In this document: one piece after another, positions 36,736 through 45,890 of the stretch
Position numbering within the stretch: position 1 is the stretch's first letter
How the letters are laid out: every line of letters starts with the position of its first letter
Assembly: GCF_003386865.1 (NCBI RefSeq)
Contig: NZ_QTUA01000001.1
Location: forward strand, 1,178,001-1,242,000
Length of the DNA: 64,000 nt
Direction: 5' to 3'
Source: Calidifontibacter indicus
GTDB taxonomy: Bacteria > Actinomycetota > Actinomycetes > Actinomycetales > Dermatophilaceae
Made by a program: the position numbers and the translations under genes
The notes under the pieces: model-generated
Database searches by the model: none
Seen by the model: the letters and a program-made list of their open reading frames with translations, nothing else
What the model was told of the DNA's origin: nothing

Positions 36736-39294
36736 TCAGCGACCCGATTCCTGGGCCCGCAGGGCACGCTGCGCGTGGTCGATCTGTTCGAGCACCACCC
36801 GCCGCAACGCCGCCGGGGAGCCCGGATTGTCGTCGTACCACGCCTGGATCCGCGCGAGCACCGCGCGGCCGTCGTCATCGGCGTCGACGTCGGGGAAGAG
36901 CCCGGTGACCAGGCGCTGGGCCATGGTCTGCACACGCCCGTCCCAGACGGTGTCGAGCAACTCGACGTAGCGGTCGGCGAAGGCCAGACCCGGATCGCTG
37001 ATCGCCCACCCGGCGAGCAGGGCGCGCTGCGCGTCGTTGGTCGGCCGGCCGTCGATGAGTTCGCGCCAGGTCTGCTCCTGCGCGACTGGGGAGGCCGCTC
37101 GGGCGGTGAGCGCGCTGGTGCGCCCGATGAGGGTGTCGTCGTCGGCCAGCACCTGCTCGACCTCGGCATCGCCCCACACGCCTCGACGCACCAGGGCGGC
37201 AGTGAGTCGCCAGCGCAGGCTGTCGGTGAGCTCGAGCCCGTCGGGCACCTCGCCAGCGGCGAGCGCTTGCGCGTCGGGAACCAATTCGTCGGTGTGCGAG
37301 GCGAATTCGGCGACCAACTCGGCCCAGGTGCGTTGCAGGTCGCTGCCGGCGGGCGCGCCGGCGAGCGCGTTGCGCGCCACCCCGGCGAGCGCGGCGTACG
37401 CGGCGTCGCGCTCGGCCGCCGGCAGGTAGCGACCCACGGCGGTCTGCACCTGCCCGGCCACGATGCGCAGGATCATCGCGTTCGGTTCCGACGGTGCCTG
37501 CGCCACGAACGCGTCGACGAACCGGGCTGCCGGCTGCAGGCCGTCGCGGGTGAGGTTCCACAACGCCGTCCACACCGCGCCACGGTCGAGGTCGTCGGGC
37601 AGGGTCGACAGGTGCGCCGCGGCCACCTGCCGGGAGGTCTCGTCGAGCCGCACGATGCCGTACGTCAGGTCGCCGGCGTTGAGCAGCACCAGGTCGGCGC
37701 GGCGGCCCGCGGCGTCCGGCACCTCGGCCGACTCACCGGTGAGGGTCACCGGCTCGACGAAGCTCTTCTCCAGTCCGGCGGAGCCCAAGGAGTAGCCGGC
37801 GATCGCGAGTTGGTGCGGGCGGATGACCTGCTCACCGCTGATCCGGTCGGTGCACTCCTGGTGCACGCTCAGGCTCGTGATGCGTCCGTCGCCGGCGCGC
37901 TCGACGGACGCCGACAGCACCGACGGCGACGTCGTGCGCAGCCATGCGTCGGCCCACCGCCACAGGTCGTGGTCGGTGTGCGGTTGCAGCGCACCGAGCA
38001 GGTCGTTGATCGTCGCCGAGCCGAACGCGTGCGCGGCGAAGTAGTCGCGTGCGCCGGCGAAGAAGGCCTCGGTGCCGATGAGGGCCTGCAACTGGCGCAG
38101 CACCGCAGCGCCCTTGGAGTAGGTGATGCCGTCGAAGTTCTGGGCGGCGGCTTCGAGGTCGTCGATGCGGGCGATCACCGGGTGGGTCGAGGGCAACTGG
38201 TCGCCCGTGTAGGCCCACAGCTTGCGGCCGCTGGCGAACTGCAGCCACGCCTGGTCGAACCGCGTTGCCTCCTGGCTCACCTGATAGCCCATGAGGTCGG
38301 CGAACGACTCCTTGAGCCACAGGTCGTCCCACCACTTCGGGGTGACCAGGTCGCCGAACCACAGGTGCGCCATCTCGTGCAGCACCACCTCCGAACGCGA
38401 GGTGCGCTGCATCGTCGTGGCGCCGCCGCGGAACAGGTAGTCCTCCTTGAAGGTCACCAGCCCCGGGTTCTCCATTGCGCCGATGTTGTACTCCGGCACG
38501 AACACCGAGTCGTACTTCCCCCACGGGTAGGGAAAGCCGAATTCCTTGTCGTAGAACGAGAGTCCGGCCTTGGTGAGCTCGAAGATCTCGTCCGACTCCA
38601 TGTGCTCCAGCATCGGACGGCGACACATCGCGGTGAGCGCGACCGTCTGGGTGGAGCCGTCGTCGCGGGTGATCGACCACTCGTCCTCGACCGTCGCGTA
38701 CGGCCCGGCGACGAGGGCGATGAGGTAGCTTGACAGCGGGGGAGTGGGCGCGAATGTCCGCGTGCTGACTGCGCCGTCCTGCACGGCGGAGATCTCCGGC
38801 TGGTTGGAACGCACCACCCAGTCGGCCGGCGCGGTCACCGCGAAGGTGAACCGGCCCTTCAGGTCGGGCTGCTCGAAACAGGCGAAGATGCGTCGCGCGT
38901 CGGTCGGCTCGCAGTGCGTGTAGAGGTAGGTGGCGCCGTCCTGGGGGTCGGTGAAGCGGTGCAGCCCCTCACCCGTGCGGCTGTAGGAGCAGCGTGCCTC
39001 GACGACCACCGTGTTCTGCCCGACCACCACGTCGTGCAGGAGGATGCGCGCGCCGGTGTAGGCATCGGCGGCGACCGGAGCGCCGTTCAACGTGATCGAG
39101 GCGACCTCGTCGGCCACCAGGTCGAGCCAGGTACTCGGCCCGGTGGAGTCGAAGACGACGATCGTGCGCGAGACGAATGTCGTCGCCTCGGATGCGGCCT
39201 CGCGAAGGTCGAGTTCGACGCGATACGACACGACCTCGAGCTGGTCGCCGCGGGCGTCGCATTCCTGCCAGGTGAGATTCAGATCGGCTGCCAC
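36736..39294 (-). CDS. pepN: Aminopeptidase N (M1 metallopeptidase)
   Basis: An 852-residue cytosolic zinc aminopeptidase of normal length. GAMEN (about 273-277) binds the substrate N-terminus; HEMAH (306-310) with Glu329 in WLKESF forms HEXXH-X18-E, the zinc site. The C-terminal ERAP1-like helical domain is complete. GTG 39294 is the start; no strong ribosome site is seen. It would trim N-terminal residues from peptides in protein turnover. Confidence 0.95.
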   Translation of the reverse strand: MAADLNLTWQECDARGDQLEVVSYRVELDLREAASEATTFVSRTIVVFDSTGPSTWLDLVADEVASITLNGAPVAADAYTGARILLHDVVVGQNTVVVEARCSYSRTGEGLHRFTDPQDGATYLYTHCEPTDARRIFACFEQPDLKGRFTFAVTAPADWVVRSNQPEISAVQDGAVSTRTFAPTPPLSSYLIALVAGPYATVEDEWSITRDDGSTQTVALTAMCRRPMLEHMESDEIFELTKAGLSFYDKEFGFPYPWGKYDSVFVPEYNIGAMENPGLVTFKEDYLFRGGATTMQRTSRSEVVLHEMAHLWFGDLVTPKWWDDLWLKESFADLMGYQVSQEATRFDQAWLQFASGRKLWAYTGDQLPSTHPVIARIDDLEAAAQNFDGITYSKGAAVLRQLQALIGTEAFFAGARDYFAAHAFGSATINDLLGALQPHTDHDLWRWADAWLRTTSPSVLSASVERAGDGRITSLSVHQECTDRISGEQVIRPHQLAIAGYSLGSAGLEKSFVEPVTLTGESAEVPDAAGRRADLVLLNAGDLTYGIVRLDETSRQVAAAHLSTLPDDLDRGAVWTALWNLTRDGLQPAARFVDAFVAQAPSEPNAMILRIVAGQVQTAVGRYLPAAERDAAYAALAGVARNALAGAPAGSDLQRTWAELVAEFASHTDELVPDAQALAAGEVPDGLELTDSLRWRLTAALVRRGVWGDAEVEQVLADDDTLIGRTSALTARAASPVAQEQTWRELIDGRPTNDAQRALLAGWAISDPGLAFADRYVELLDTVWDGRVQTMAQRLVTGLFPDVDADDDGRAVLARIQAWYDDNPGSPAALRRVVLEQIDHAQRALRAQESGR

Positions 39295-39336
39295 GAGGAG
39301 TCAGTCAAACACACCGTTCGGTGCGGAACTACCGGG

Positions 39337-40461
39337 TCAGCCGCGCTGTGCGCCGACCACGTGGTCGATGCAGCGGGTGAGCGCCGTGACGTCGTCGGGG
39401 TCGACCGCGGGGTACATCCCGATGCGCAGCTGGTTGCGCCCGAGCTTGCGGTAGGGCTCGGTGTCGACGATTCCGTTGGCGCGCAAGGTGGCTGCCAGCG
39501 CCGCGGCGTCGACCGAGTCGTCGAAGTCGATCGTGCCGACGACCTGCGACCGGTGCGCCGGGTCGGCGATGAAGGGCGTCGCGAAGTCGGTGCCCTCGGC
39601 CCAGGAGTACAGCCGCGTGCTGCTGTCGGCGGTGCGCGCCGCGCACGCGGCCAGGCCGCCGAGTTCGAGCATCCACCCGAGCTGCTCGTCGAGCAGGACG
39701 AGCGTCGCGAGGGCCGGGGTGTTCAGCGTCTGGTGCTTGCGCGAGTTGGTGATCGCGGTCTGCAGGTTGAGCGTCTCGGGCACCCAGCGGTCGGTGCGCA
39801 CGGTCACCTCGGCGGCCCGTTCGAGGGCGGCCGGCGACATCAGCGCGATCCACAGACCGCCGTCCGATGCGAACGACTTCTGCGGGGCGAAGTAGTAGAC
39901 GTCGGTCTGCGCGACGTCGAGCTCGGTGCCACCGGCGGCCGAGGTGCCGTCGACGACGGTGAGCGCGTCAAACGAGTCGACCCGGCGGATCGGCACCATC
40001 GCGCCGGTCGAGGTCTCGTTGTGCGCGGTCGCGTACAGGTCGATGCCGTCGGACGCCGCCAGGTCGGCCACCGCACCCGGCTCGGCCAAGCGCACCTCGG
40101 GGTCGGTGAGGAACGGCGCCGCCGTGGCGACCGCGGCGAACTTCGAGCTGAACTCGCCGAACACCGCGTGCTGGCTACGGGCCCGGACCAGGCTGCAGGC
40201 CGCGACGTCCCAGAACCCGGTCGAACCGCCGAGCCCCAGCACCACCTCGTAGCCGTCGGGCAACGAGTACAGCTGCGCCATCCGCTCCTGCACGCTCGCC
40301 ACCAGGTTCAGCACCGGCGCCTGCCGGTGGCTCGTGCCCATCACCGAGCGCCCTTGGGCGACAAGGGAATCGAGCTGCTCGGGGCGCACCTTGCTGGGGC
40401 CGCTGCCGAATCGTCCGTCGGCGGGCAGCAGGTCGGTGGGGATCTGGATGACGTCGTTCAC
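39337..40461 (-). CDS. serC: Phosphoserine aminotransferase
   Basis: A 374-residue class V aminotransferase of the actinobacterial SerC type, converting 3-phosphohydroxypyruvate to phosphoserine. GSGPSKVRPEQ at the N-terminus, HNETSTG, the PLP Asp in VVDGTSAAGG and PLP lysine in YYFAPQKSFAS are clear, and RIGMYPAVDP near the C-terminus fits. GTG 40461 was chosen because the frame upstream lacks homology. It is divergent from pdxH with 32 bp between the starts, so the PLP enzyme and the PLP-making enzyme share a promoter region. Confidence 0.93.
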   Translation of the reverse strand: MNDVIQIPTDLLPADGRFGSGPSKVRPEQLDSLVAQGRSVMGTSHRQAPVLNLVASVQERMAQLYSLPDGYEVVLGLGGSTGFWDVAACSLVRARSQHAVFGEFSSKFAAVATAAPFLTDPEVRLAEPGAVADLAASDGIDLYATAHNETSTGAMVPIRRVDSFDALTVVDGTSAAGGTELDVAQTDVYYFAPQKSFASDGGLWIALMSPAALERAAEVTVRTDRWVPETLNLQTAITNSRKHQTLNTPALATLVLLDEQLGWMLELGGLAACAARTADSSTRLYSWAEGTDFATPFIADPAHRSQVVGTIDFDDSVDAAALAATLRANGIVDTEPYRKLGRNQLRIGMYPAVDPDDVTALTRCIDHVVGAQRG

Positions 40462-40481
40462 CCGGCCAGTCTGACAGCGCG

Positions 40482-40487
40482 TAGCGT
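40482..40487 (+). promoter_or_regulatory. Putative -10 box, leaderless pdxH
   Basis: TAGCGT lies 6 nt before the pdxH ATG; there is no ribosome site. Confidence 0.45.
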
Positions 40488-40493
40488 GAGGCC

Positions 40494-41174
40494 ATGGAGC
40501 AGATCGACCGTTGGGATTACGCCGGAGAAGGACTCGAGGAGTCGCAGTTGCCCGCCGCCCCATGGGAACTCGTGCGCAGTTGGGTCGACCAGGCCCGCCG
40601 ACGCAACAAGGCGCAGGGTGACCTGCCCGAACCCGACCAGATCTCGATCGGCACGGTCGACGAGCACGGCCGGCCCAGCGTCCGGACGGTGCTGATGCGC
40701 TACCTCGAACCCGCCGGTCCGGGGTTCTACACCAACCTCGACTCGCGCAAGGCGCGCGATCTGGCGGCCAACCCGCAGATCGCCGGCACGCTCACCTGGG
40801 CGCCGCTGTTCCACGCGATCCGGTTCAGCGGCCGTGCCCGGCAACTCGACCGCGACGTGGTGCGTGGCTACTTCGAGTCGCGCCCGTGGGGCAGCCGGGT
40901 CGGCGCGTGGGCGTCGGCGCAGTCGCAGCCGCTGCACGACCGCGGCGAGCTCGAACAGCGGGTGCACGAACTCGAACAGCGGTGGCCCGACACCGGTCGG
41001 CCCGACGACGTGCCGTTGCCCGACGGCTGGGGCGGTTACGTCATCGAGTGCGACGAGGTGGAGTTCTGGGCCGGGCGCTCCTCCCGGCTGCACGACCGAC
41101 TCGTGTTCGTGCGGGAGGGCGACGGCGACCTGTCGACCGAGGGCGCGTGGCGGGTCGAGCGGCGCCAGCCCTGA
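40494..41174 (+). CDS. pdxH: Pyridoxamine 5'-phosphate oxidase
   Basis: A 226-residue FMN enzyme oxidising pyridoxine/pyridoxamine phosphate to PLP. Family landmarks: SVRTVLMRYLEPAGPGFYTN, SRKARDLAANP, RFSGRARQL, YFESRPWGSRVGAWAS, and the C-terminal WRVERRQP with the terminal R-x-x-P. Length is normal. The transcript appears leaderless. Confidence 0.95.
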   Translation: MEQIDRWDYAGEGLEESQLPAAPWELVRSWVDQARRRNKAQGDLPEPDQISIGTVDEHGRPSVRTVLMRYLEPAGPGFYTNLDSRKARDLAANPQIAGTLTWAPLFHAIRFSGRARQLDRDVVRGYFESRPWGSRVGAWASAQSQPLHDRGELEQRVHELEQRWPDTGRPDDVPLPDGWGGYVIECDEVEFWAGRSSRLHDRLVFVREGDGDLSTEGAWRVERRQP

Positions 41175-41184
41175 CCCGTCGTCG

Positions 41185-41202
41185 GCCCGCGCGTCCGCGG
41201 GC
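41185..41202. terminator. Hairpin after pdxH
   Basis: GCCCGCG-N4-CGCGGGC followed by TGAAAAAA. The A-run is on the plus strand, so a canonical U-tract would exist only for minus-strand transcription. Confidence 0.4.
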
Positions 41203-41213
41203 TGAAAAAACCG

Positions 41214-41242
41214 TTGATCGGCGTCGACCCCCGACCTAGGCT
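41214..41242 (+). promoter_or_regulatory. Near-consensus promoter of the intergenic RNA
   Basis: TTGATC (41214-41219), 17-bp spacer, TAGGCT (41237-41242). Transcription should start near 41249, far upstream of the dtxR gene. Confidence 0.6.
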
Positions 41243-41248
41243 CGTCGT

Positions 41249-41600
41249 ACACGAGAAAGGAGGTGGTCCGACTCATGATTTCTCATCGGACGCGTGAGGT
41301 GGTTGCGCGCTAGCGCAATCCGTTCGGTTCGCCCGTAGTGGCTGACCTCGGACGAGCGGAGCGAAATCCAATCGCAACCGCCGCAGCCCGTGGGAGTGTG
41401 CACCGTCCAGCACACATCCGGCACCAGCCGGAGCCCACGGGCTGTTCCCTGCCCGCAAGCCGAGCAACGCGGCGGACGGGGTGGAAAATGGAAGCGGCCG
41501 AAGCGCCAAGGGGTGCGCTCCGGCCGCGACGCTCAACAAAGGAGCGTCCAGGACGCGAGAACCAAGGGGTAGTTCTCCGTCGGGGTCATTTCTACCTCAT
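41249..41600 (+). ncRNA. Candidate structured RNA with an embedded leader peptide
   Basis: The 555-bp gap between pdxH and the dtxR-type gene holds an ordered set of perfect stems: TTGCGC/GCGCAA (41303-41318); an 11-bp stem (41384-41394 with 41434-41444) enclosing two hairpins, GTGTGC/GCACAC and TCCGGC/GCCGGA, as a three-way junction; GCGGCCG..CGGCCGC with an inner AGCGC/GCGCT (41494-41527); GACGCT/AGCGTC (41528-41548); GAGAAC/GTTCTC (41557-41577). Two loops show the same CAAGGGGT. This is not like tmRNA, RNase P or SRP RNA. The 3' end is not defined. It could be a trans-acting RNA or a cis leader of the downstream gene. Confidence 0.6.
41275..41313 (+). CDS. 12-residue leader peptide candidate
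   Basis: ATG 41275 encodes MISHRTREVVAR, 11 nt after AAAGGAGGTG (41256-41265), which is fully complementary to the 16S anti-Shine-Dalgarno and the strongest ribosome site in the window. The start codon lies in a hairpin (GTCCG...ATGA TTTC TCAT..CGGAC) and the stop codon TAG in the loop of the next hairpin, so ribosome position could change RNA folding. Too short to classify by homology. Confidence 0.5.
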   Translation: MISHRTREVVAR

Positions 41601-41729
41601 CGCGGGCCCGATGCAAACCGCTTTGGGCAACTCGGTCGATCGGATTCGTGGCCGAAGTCGACGCCCGGCGGAGATCGGTCGTCGGGGCGAGGTCGGCGGT
41701 TGTCGGTGGAAGATGGCAATCTTGTCCCT

Positions 41730-42425
41730 GTGAGCGACCTCATCGACACCACCGAGATGTACCTGCGCACGATCTTCGACCTCGAGGAGGAGGGGATCGT
41801 GCCGCTGCGCGCGCGCATCGCCGAGCGGCTGGGTCACTCGGGGCCGACGGTCTCGCAGACCGTCGCCCGGATGGAACGCGACGGGTTGCTGACCCTCGCC
41901 GGAGACCGTCATCTCGAACTCACCGAGCACGGCCGCCTGCTGGCGACGCGCGTCATGCGCAAGCACCGCATCGCCGAGCGACTGCTGGTCGACGTGCTCG
42001 GTCTCGAGCTCGAGTTCGTGCACGACGAGGCCTGCCGCTGGGAGCACGTCATGAGCGAGCGGGTCGAGCTGAAGATCCTCGGGCTGCTGGAGGAGAAGGA
42101 GCTCTCGCCGTTCGGCAACCCCATCCCCGGGCTGGAGGAGTTGGGTCAGGCCGCGAACGCGATGCGTTTCCGCGACGGCGTCGAGCCGCTGGCCGTGCGG
42201 GTCACCGAGGCCGACTCCGAGCACGTGGTGCGCCGCATCGGCGAACCTGCTCAGGCCGACCACGACACCCTCACCGTGCTCACCGGCGCCGGAGTCGCGC
42301 CCGGCGCGTCGATCCGGGCCCGCCGCGAAGGTGACCGGGTGCTGGTCGAGGTCTCCGGCGCCGGCAAGGTGTCGCTGCCGCTCGATGTCGCGGGCCACGT
42401 GTTCGTCGACTCCGGCGAAGGCTGA
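41730..42425 (+). CDS. DtxR/IdeR-family metal-dependent regulator
   Basis: A 231-residue regulator: N-terminal HTH (TTEMYLRTIFDLEEEG, SGPTVSQTVARMERDGLL), a metal-binding/dimerisation domain with the ancillary ligands H and E in KHRIAERLLVDVLG and CRWEHVMSE, and a C-terminal SH3-like FeoA domain (about 155-231). The Cys in EACRWEHVMSE matches the activating iron site of DtxR/IdeR (an MntR-type protein would lack it). It should repress iron-uptake genes when Fe(II)-loaded. GTG 41730 was chosen where homology begins. Confidence 0.9.
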   Translation: MSDLIDTTEMYLRTIFDLEEEGIVPLRARIAERLGHSGPTVSQTVARMERDGLLTLAGDRHLELTEHGRLLATRVMRKHRIAERLLVDVLGLELEFVHDEACRWEHVMSERVELKILGLLEEKELSPFGNPIPGLEELGQAANAMRFRDGVEPLAVRVTEADSEHVVRRIGEPAQADHDTLTVLTGAGVAPGASIRARREGDRVLVEVSGAGKVSLPLDVAGHVFVDSGEG

Positions 42426-42506
42426 CGTGACCCGCGGGGCGCATGACCTGGCTCACGAAGGGCAGGCTCACCTGCGGGGGTACGCCGGCGCGTGCACAAT
42501 TGCCGG

Positions 42507-44411
42507 GTGACTGCACACCACCCCGGCAGAGCCACGGGTAAGAAGGCTGCCGTAGGCCTCATCGTCTCGGCCCTCGGCGTCGCCTTCGGTGACATCGGCA
42601 CGAGCCCGTTGTACGCAATGCAGACGGTGTTCAACATCGATCACGGCGACGTGAAACCGTCACCGGACCACGTGCTGGGCATCATCTCGCTGATCTTCTG
42701 GTCGATCACCGGCATCGTCAGCATCAAGTACATCGTCTTCATCCTGCGCGCCGACAACGACGGCGAGGGCGGCGTGATGGCGCTGTCCCACCTGACCCGG
42801 CAGAACGTGAAGTCGGGCGGCAAGAGATTCAAGACGGTCGTCGTGCTCGGCGTGATCGGGGCTGCGCTGTTCTACGGCGACAGCATCATCACCCCGGCCA
42901 TCTCGGTGTTGTCGTCGGTGGAGGGCCTGCAGATCGCGGCGCCCTCGGTGCACAAGTGGATCCTGCCGCTGGCGCTCACGATCATCGTGCTGCTGTTCTC
43001 GATCCAGCGGTTCGGCACCGAGCTCATCGGCCGCGCCTTCGGGCCGGTGATGGTGCTGTGGTTCATCACTCTCGCCGTGCTCGGCATCCCGCACATCGCG
43101 GCACACCCCGACATCCTGCGCGGTCTGTCGCCGAGCTACGCGCTCGACTTCATCGTGTCCGACCCGCCGGTCGCATTCGTCGCGATGGGCGCGGTGGTGC
43201 TCGCCATCACCGGCGCGGAGTCGCTCTACGCCGACATGGGCCACTTCGGTCGTCCGCCGATCAGCCGCGCATGGTTCCTGCTGGTCATGCCGTGTCTGGT
43301 GATCAACTACCTCGGCCAGGCCGCGATGATCCTCGAAGACCCGTCCAAGATCGACAGCCCGTTCTTCCACCTCGCCCCGACCTGGGCGACGCTGCCGCTG
43401 GTGGTGCTGGCGACCCTAGCCACCGTGATCGCCTCGCAGGCGGTCATCTCCGGCGCCTACTCGATGTCTCGGCAGGCCGAGCGTCTCGGCTACCTGCCGC
43501 GGCTCACCGTCCGCCAGACCTCCGAGCACGAGGGCGGCCAGATCTACGTGCCGGTGATCAACTGGCTGCTGTTCGGTGGCGTGCTGATCCTGATGCTGGT
43601 GTTCAAGTCGTCGGAGAAGCTCGCCGCCGCCTACGGCGTCGCGGTGACCAGCATGTTCATCATCACCACGGTGATGTTCCTCGTGCTCGCCGACACGAAG
43701 TGGAAGTGGCCGCGTTGGCGCATTGCGCTCGTCGCCTTGCTCTTCGCTCCGCTCGAGGTCGTGTTCGTGTCGGCGAACCTCACGAAGGTGACCCACGGCG
43801 GCTGGCTGCCGCTGCTGGTGGCGACGATGGTGGCCGTCGTGATGTTCACCTGGCGCCGTGGGCAGACGATCGTGACGCAGCGGCGCGGCAAGCTCGAGGG
43901 GCCGCTGTTGCCTTTCCTCGACGACCTGCACGCCGACCCGTTGATGCGGGTGCCCGGCACCGCGGTCTTCCTGCACCCGAACAAGGAGACCGCGCCGTTG
44001 GCCCTGCGCGAGAACGCCAACTTCAACCACGTGGTGCACGAGAACGTGCTCATCGTGACGACGGTGTCGGCGAACGTGCCGCACGTGCCGATCGAGGAAC
44101 GCGTCACGATCGACGACCTCGGCGACCCGTACGACCACATCACCCACCTCACCGTCCACTTCGGTTTCCAGGACGAGCAGGACGTGCCGGCGGCGCTGGA
44201 GGAGGCGCGCGACATGGGCGTGGAGTTCGACGCCGACGAGGTCTACTACTTCCTGTCCCGGATCAGCGTGCAGATGTCCCAGGACAACTCGCTGCCCAAG
44301 TGGCGCAAGCGGATCTTCGTCGGGCTCGCGCACAACGCGGCGACCCCCGTGCAGTACTTCCGGTTGCCGGAGGAACGCACGGTGATCATGGGTGCGAACG
44401 TCGCGCTCTAG
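42507..44411 (+). CDS. kup: Kup-family low-affinity potassium transporter
   Basis: A 634-residue K+/H+ symporter: about twelve membrane helices (residues 20-440) then a cytoplasmic domain of 190 residues. The first helix motif SALGVAFGDIGTSPLYA is diagnostic. GTG 42507 was preferred; an in-frame GTG 42492 would add five residues. Its stop shares the four bases CTAG with the stop of the convergent secreted-protein gene. Confidence 0.95.
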   Translation: MTAHHPGRATGKKAAVGLIVSALGVAFGDIGTSPLYAMQTVFNIDHGDVKPSPDHVLGIISLIFWSITGIVSIKYIVFILRADNDGEGGVMALSHLTRQNVKSGGKRFKTVVVLGVIGAALFYGDSIITPAISVLSSVEGLQIAAPSVHKWILPLALTIIVLLFSIQRFGTELIGRAFGPVMVLWFITLAVLGIPHIAAHPDILRGLSPSYALDFIVSDPPVAFVAMGAVVLAITGAESLYADMGHFGRPPISRAWFLLVMPCLVINYLGQAAMILEDPSKIDSPFFHLAPTWATLPLVVLATLATVIASQAVISGAYSMSRQAERLGYLPRLTVRQTSEHEGGQIYVPVINWLLFGGVLILMLVFKSSEKLAAAYGVAVTSMFIITTVMFLVLADTKWKWPRWRIALVALLFAPLEVVFVSANLTKVTHGGWLPLLVATMVAVVMFTWRRGQTIVTQRRGKLEGPLLPFLDDLHADPLMRVPGTAVFLHPNKETAPLALRENANFNHVVHENVLIVTTVSANVPHVPIEERVTIDDLGDPYDHITHLTVHFGFQDEQDVPAALEEARDMGVEFDADEVYYFLSRISVQMSQDNSLPKWRKRIFVGLAHNAATPVQYFRLPEERTVIMGANVAL

Positions 44412-45790
44412 CGCCCCTTCGCCGCGGGCATCAGGTACGACTGGTGGCTGACGATCCGCTTGCTGCTGCTCGCCCCGGCCGGCTGATCGGGTGAGGTGTC
44501 GAAGCGGCCGGTCATGTCGATGACGAAGTCGGCGGACGCGTTCTGGTTGAAGACCGCGTACCGCAGACGGGCGCCGTCGTCGCTCTTGGGGGTGAGCACG
44601 ATCGAACCGTTGGTGCGGTCGCGCCCGGGCGCGATGTTGATGGTGCTGCTGTCGGTGGGCGCGGTGCCCGACCAGATCGTCTGGTAGGTGCTCTTGGTCG
44701 CACCCGTGCCGGTGAGGTTGCCGACGAACGCCTTGGTGCGGGCGGTGGTCACCAGGCCGGTGGGCATCAGCATCTGGGCGGTGCTGTTCGTGCCCCGCTT
44801 GCCCTTCGCGACACCGAGCCCGATGCGGGTGTCGGCCAGGCGCTGCGGTGCCATCGGCACGTAGACCGTGCCGACGCCGTCCGCCGCCGTCGTGTAGTAA
44901 CCGACGACGTCGACGATCACGTTCACTGCGCCGGCGCCCATCGCCGTCAGCGAGAAGGAATAGCGGGAGCTGCCCAGCCCGTCGACACCGAGATAGGTGA
45001 CCGGGACGTTCGTGGTGTTGGGGGAGACCTCGCCACGGGCGTACTGCAGGGTCGAGACGCCCGGACGGGTGCCGGTGCCGCTCCACGTGGTCAGGTAACC
45101 CGACGTCGTCGAACCGGCGACGGCCGTGACATTGGCGGCGATCGCCTTCAGCCGCGAGCCGGCCGAGTCGTAGAAGCCGAACTGTTCGACCCGGGTGCCA
45201 CCCGCGGGGATCGCACCGCCGTTGTAGCGGGTGTCCTCGAGCCGGTATGGATCCTGCGGGTCGAGCAACGCGCCACCGGTCTGGGTCGACGTGGCACTGG
45301 AGTACCACCCGACGACGTCGACCAGCACGTCGGTCGACCCGGCGCCGGCGATCACCGTGATCGTGCCGTCGGAACCGACCGGCACCGTCGCGGTCGCCGA
45401 TCCGGTCCACCCGGCGCGGTAGTTGAGCGTGGAGGTCGCGGGCTTGGCCTGACCGCTGGGGTAGGCGACCAGCCAGCCGTACGACTTCGCCGCGACGGCG
45501 CCGAGGTTGACCACGACGGCCCCGACGCCGGTCGTCGGGATGCCGGCGACACCGGTCACCTTGACCTTCACTACCTCGCCCGGGTCGACGGTGCCGCGCG
45601 GCGCACCCTGACCGTAGCGGGTGTCGACGACGCGGGTCGGTGTGGCCAGGTGGTAGTTGCCACCCGGCGTGCGGGCGACGGCTGTCAGCGCAGCGGTCGG
45701 GGAGGCGGCCGACGCAGGGGTCGGCGCGCAGAGGCCGGCGGCGAACGCGCATCCGAGCGCGGTCAGTGTCGAAGCTGCGGCGCGGTACAT
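44408..45790 (-). CDS. Secreted protein built of three DTR-type repeats
   Basis: A 460-residue exported protein: signal peptide ending near ASAASPT (about residue 29), then three copies of a ~130-residue repeat with the pattern RVVDTRYG ... VVVNLGAV ... YPSG ... STLNY ... VDVVGWY (starts near 54, 180, 305). The same repeat forms the C-terminus of the metalloprotease at 50698-53490. It has no catalytic domain, so it may be a cell-wall or polysaccharide-binding protein. GGAAGG ribosome site before ATG 45790. Confidence 0.8.
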   Translation of the reverse strand: MYRAAASTLTALGCAFAAGLCAPTPASAASPTAALTAVARTPGGNYHLATPTRVVDTRYGQGAPRGTVDPGEVVKVKVTGVAGIPTTGVGAVVVNLGAVAAKSYGWLVAYPSGQAKPATSTLNYRAGWTGSATATVPVGSDGTITVIAGAGSTDVLVDVVGWYSSATSTQTGGALLDPQDPYRLEDTRYNGGAIPAGGTRVEQFGFYDSAGSRLKAIAANVTAVAGSTTSGYLTTWSGTGTRPGVSTLQYARGEVSPNTTNVPVTYLGVDGLGSSRYSFSLTAMGAGAVNVIVDVVGYYTTAADGVGTVYVPMAPQRLADTRIGLGVAKGKRGTNSTAQMLMPTGLVTTARTKAFVGNLTGTGATKSTYQTIWSGTAPTDSSTINIAPGRDRTNGSIVLTPKSDDGARLRYAVFNQNASADFVIDMTGRFDTSPDQPAGASSSKRIVSHQSYLMPAAKGR

Positions 45791-45890
45791 CGAAGGTGCC
45801 TTCCGGTTGTGGCGAACGATGTGCGGGCGCCCGTGCGGCGTCCGGCGGGTTCACCAGTCGTGAACATCCACACCGTGATTCATCGCTTGT

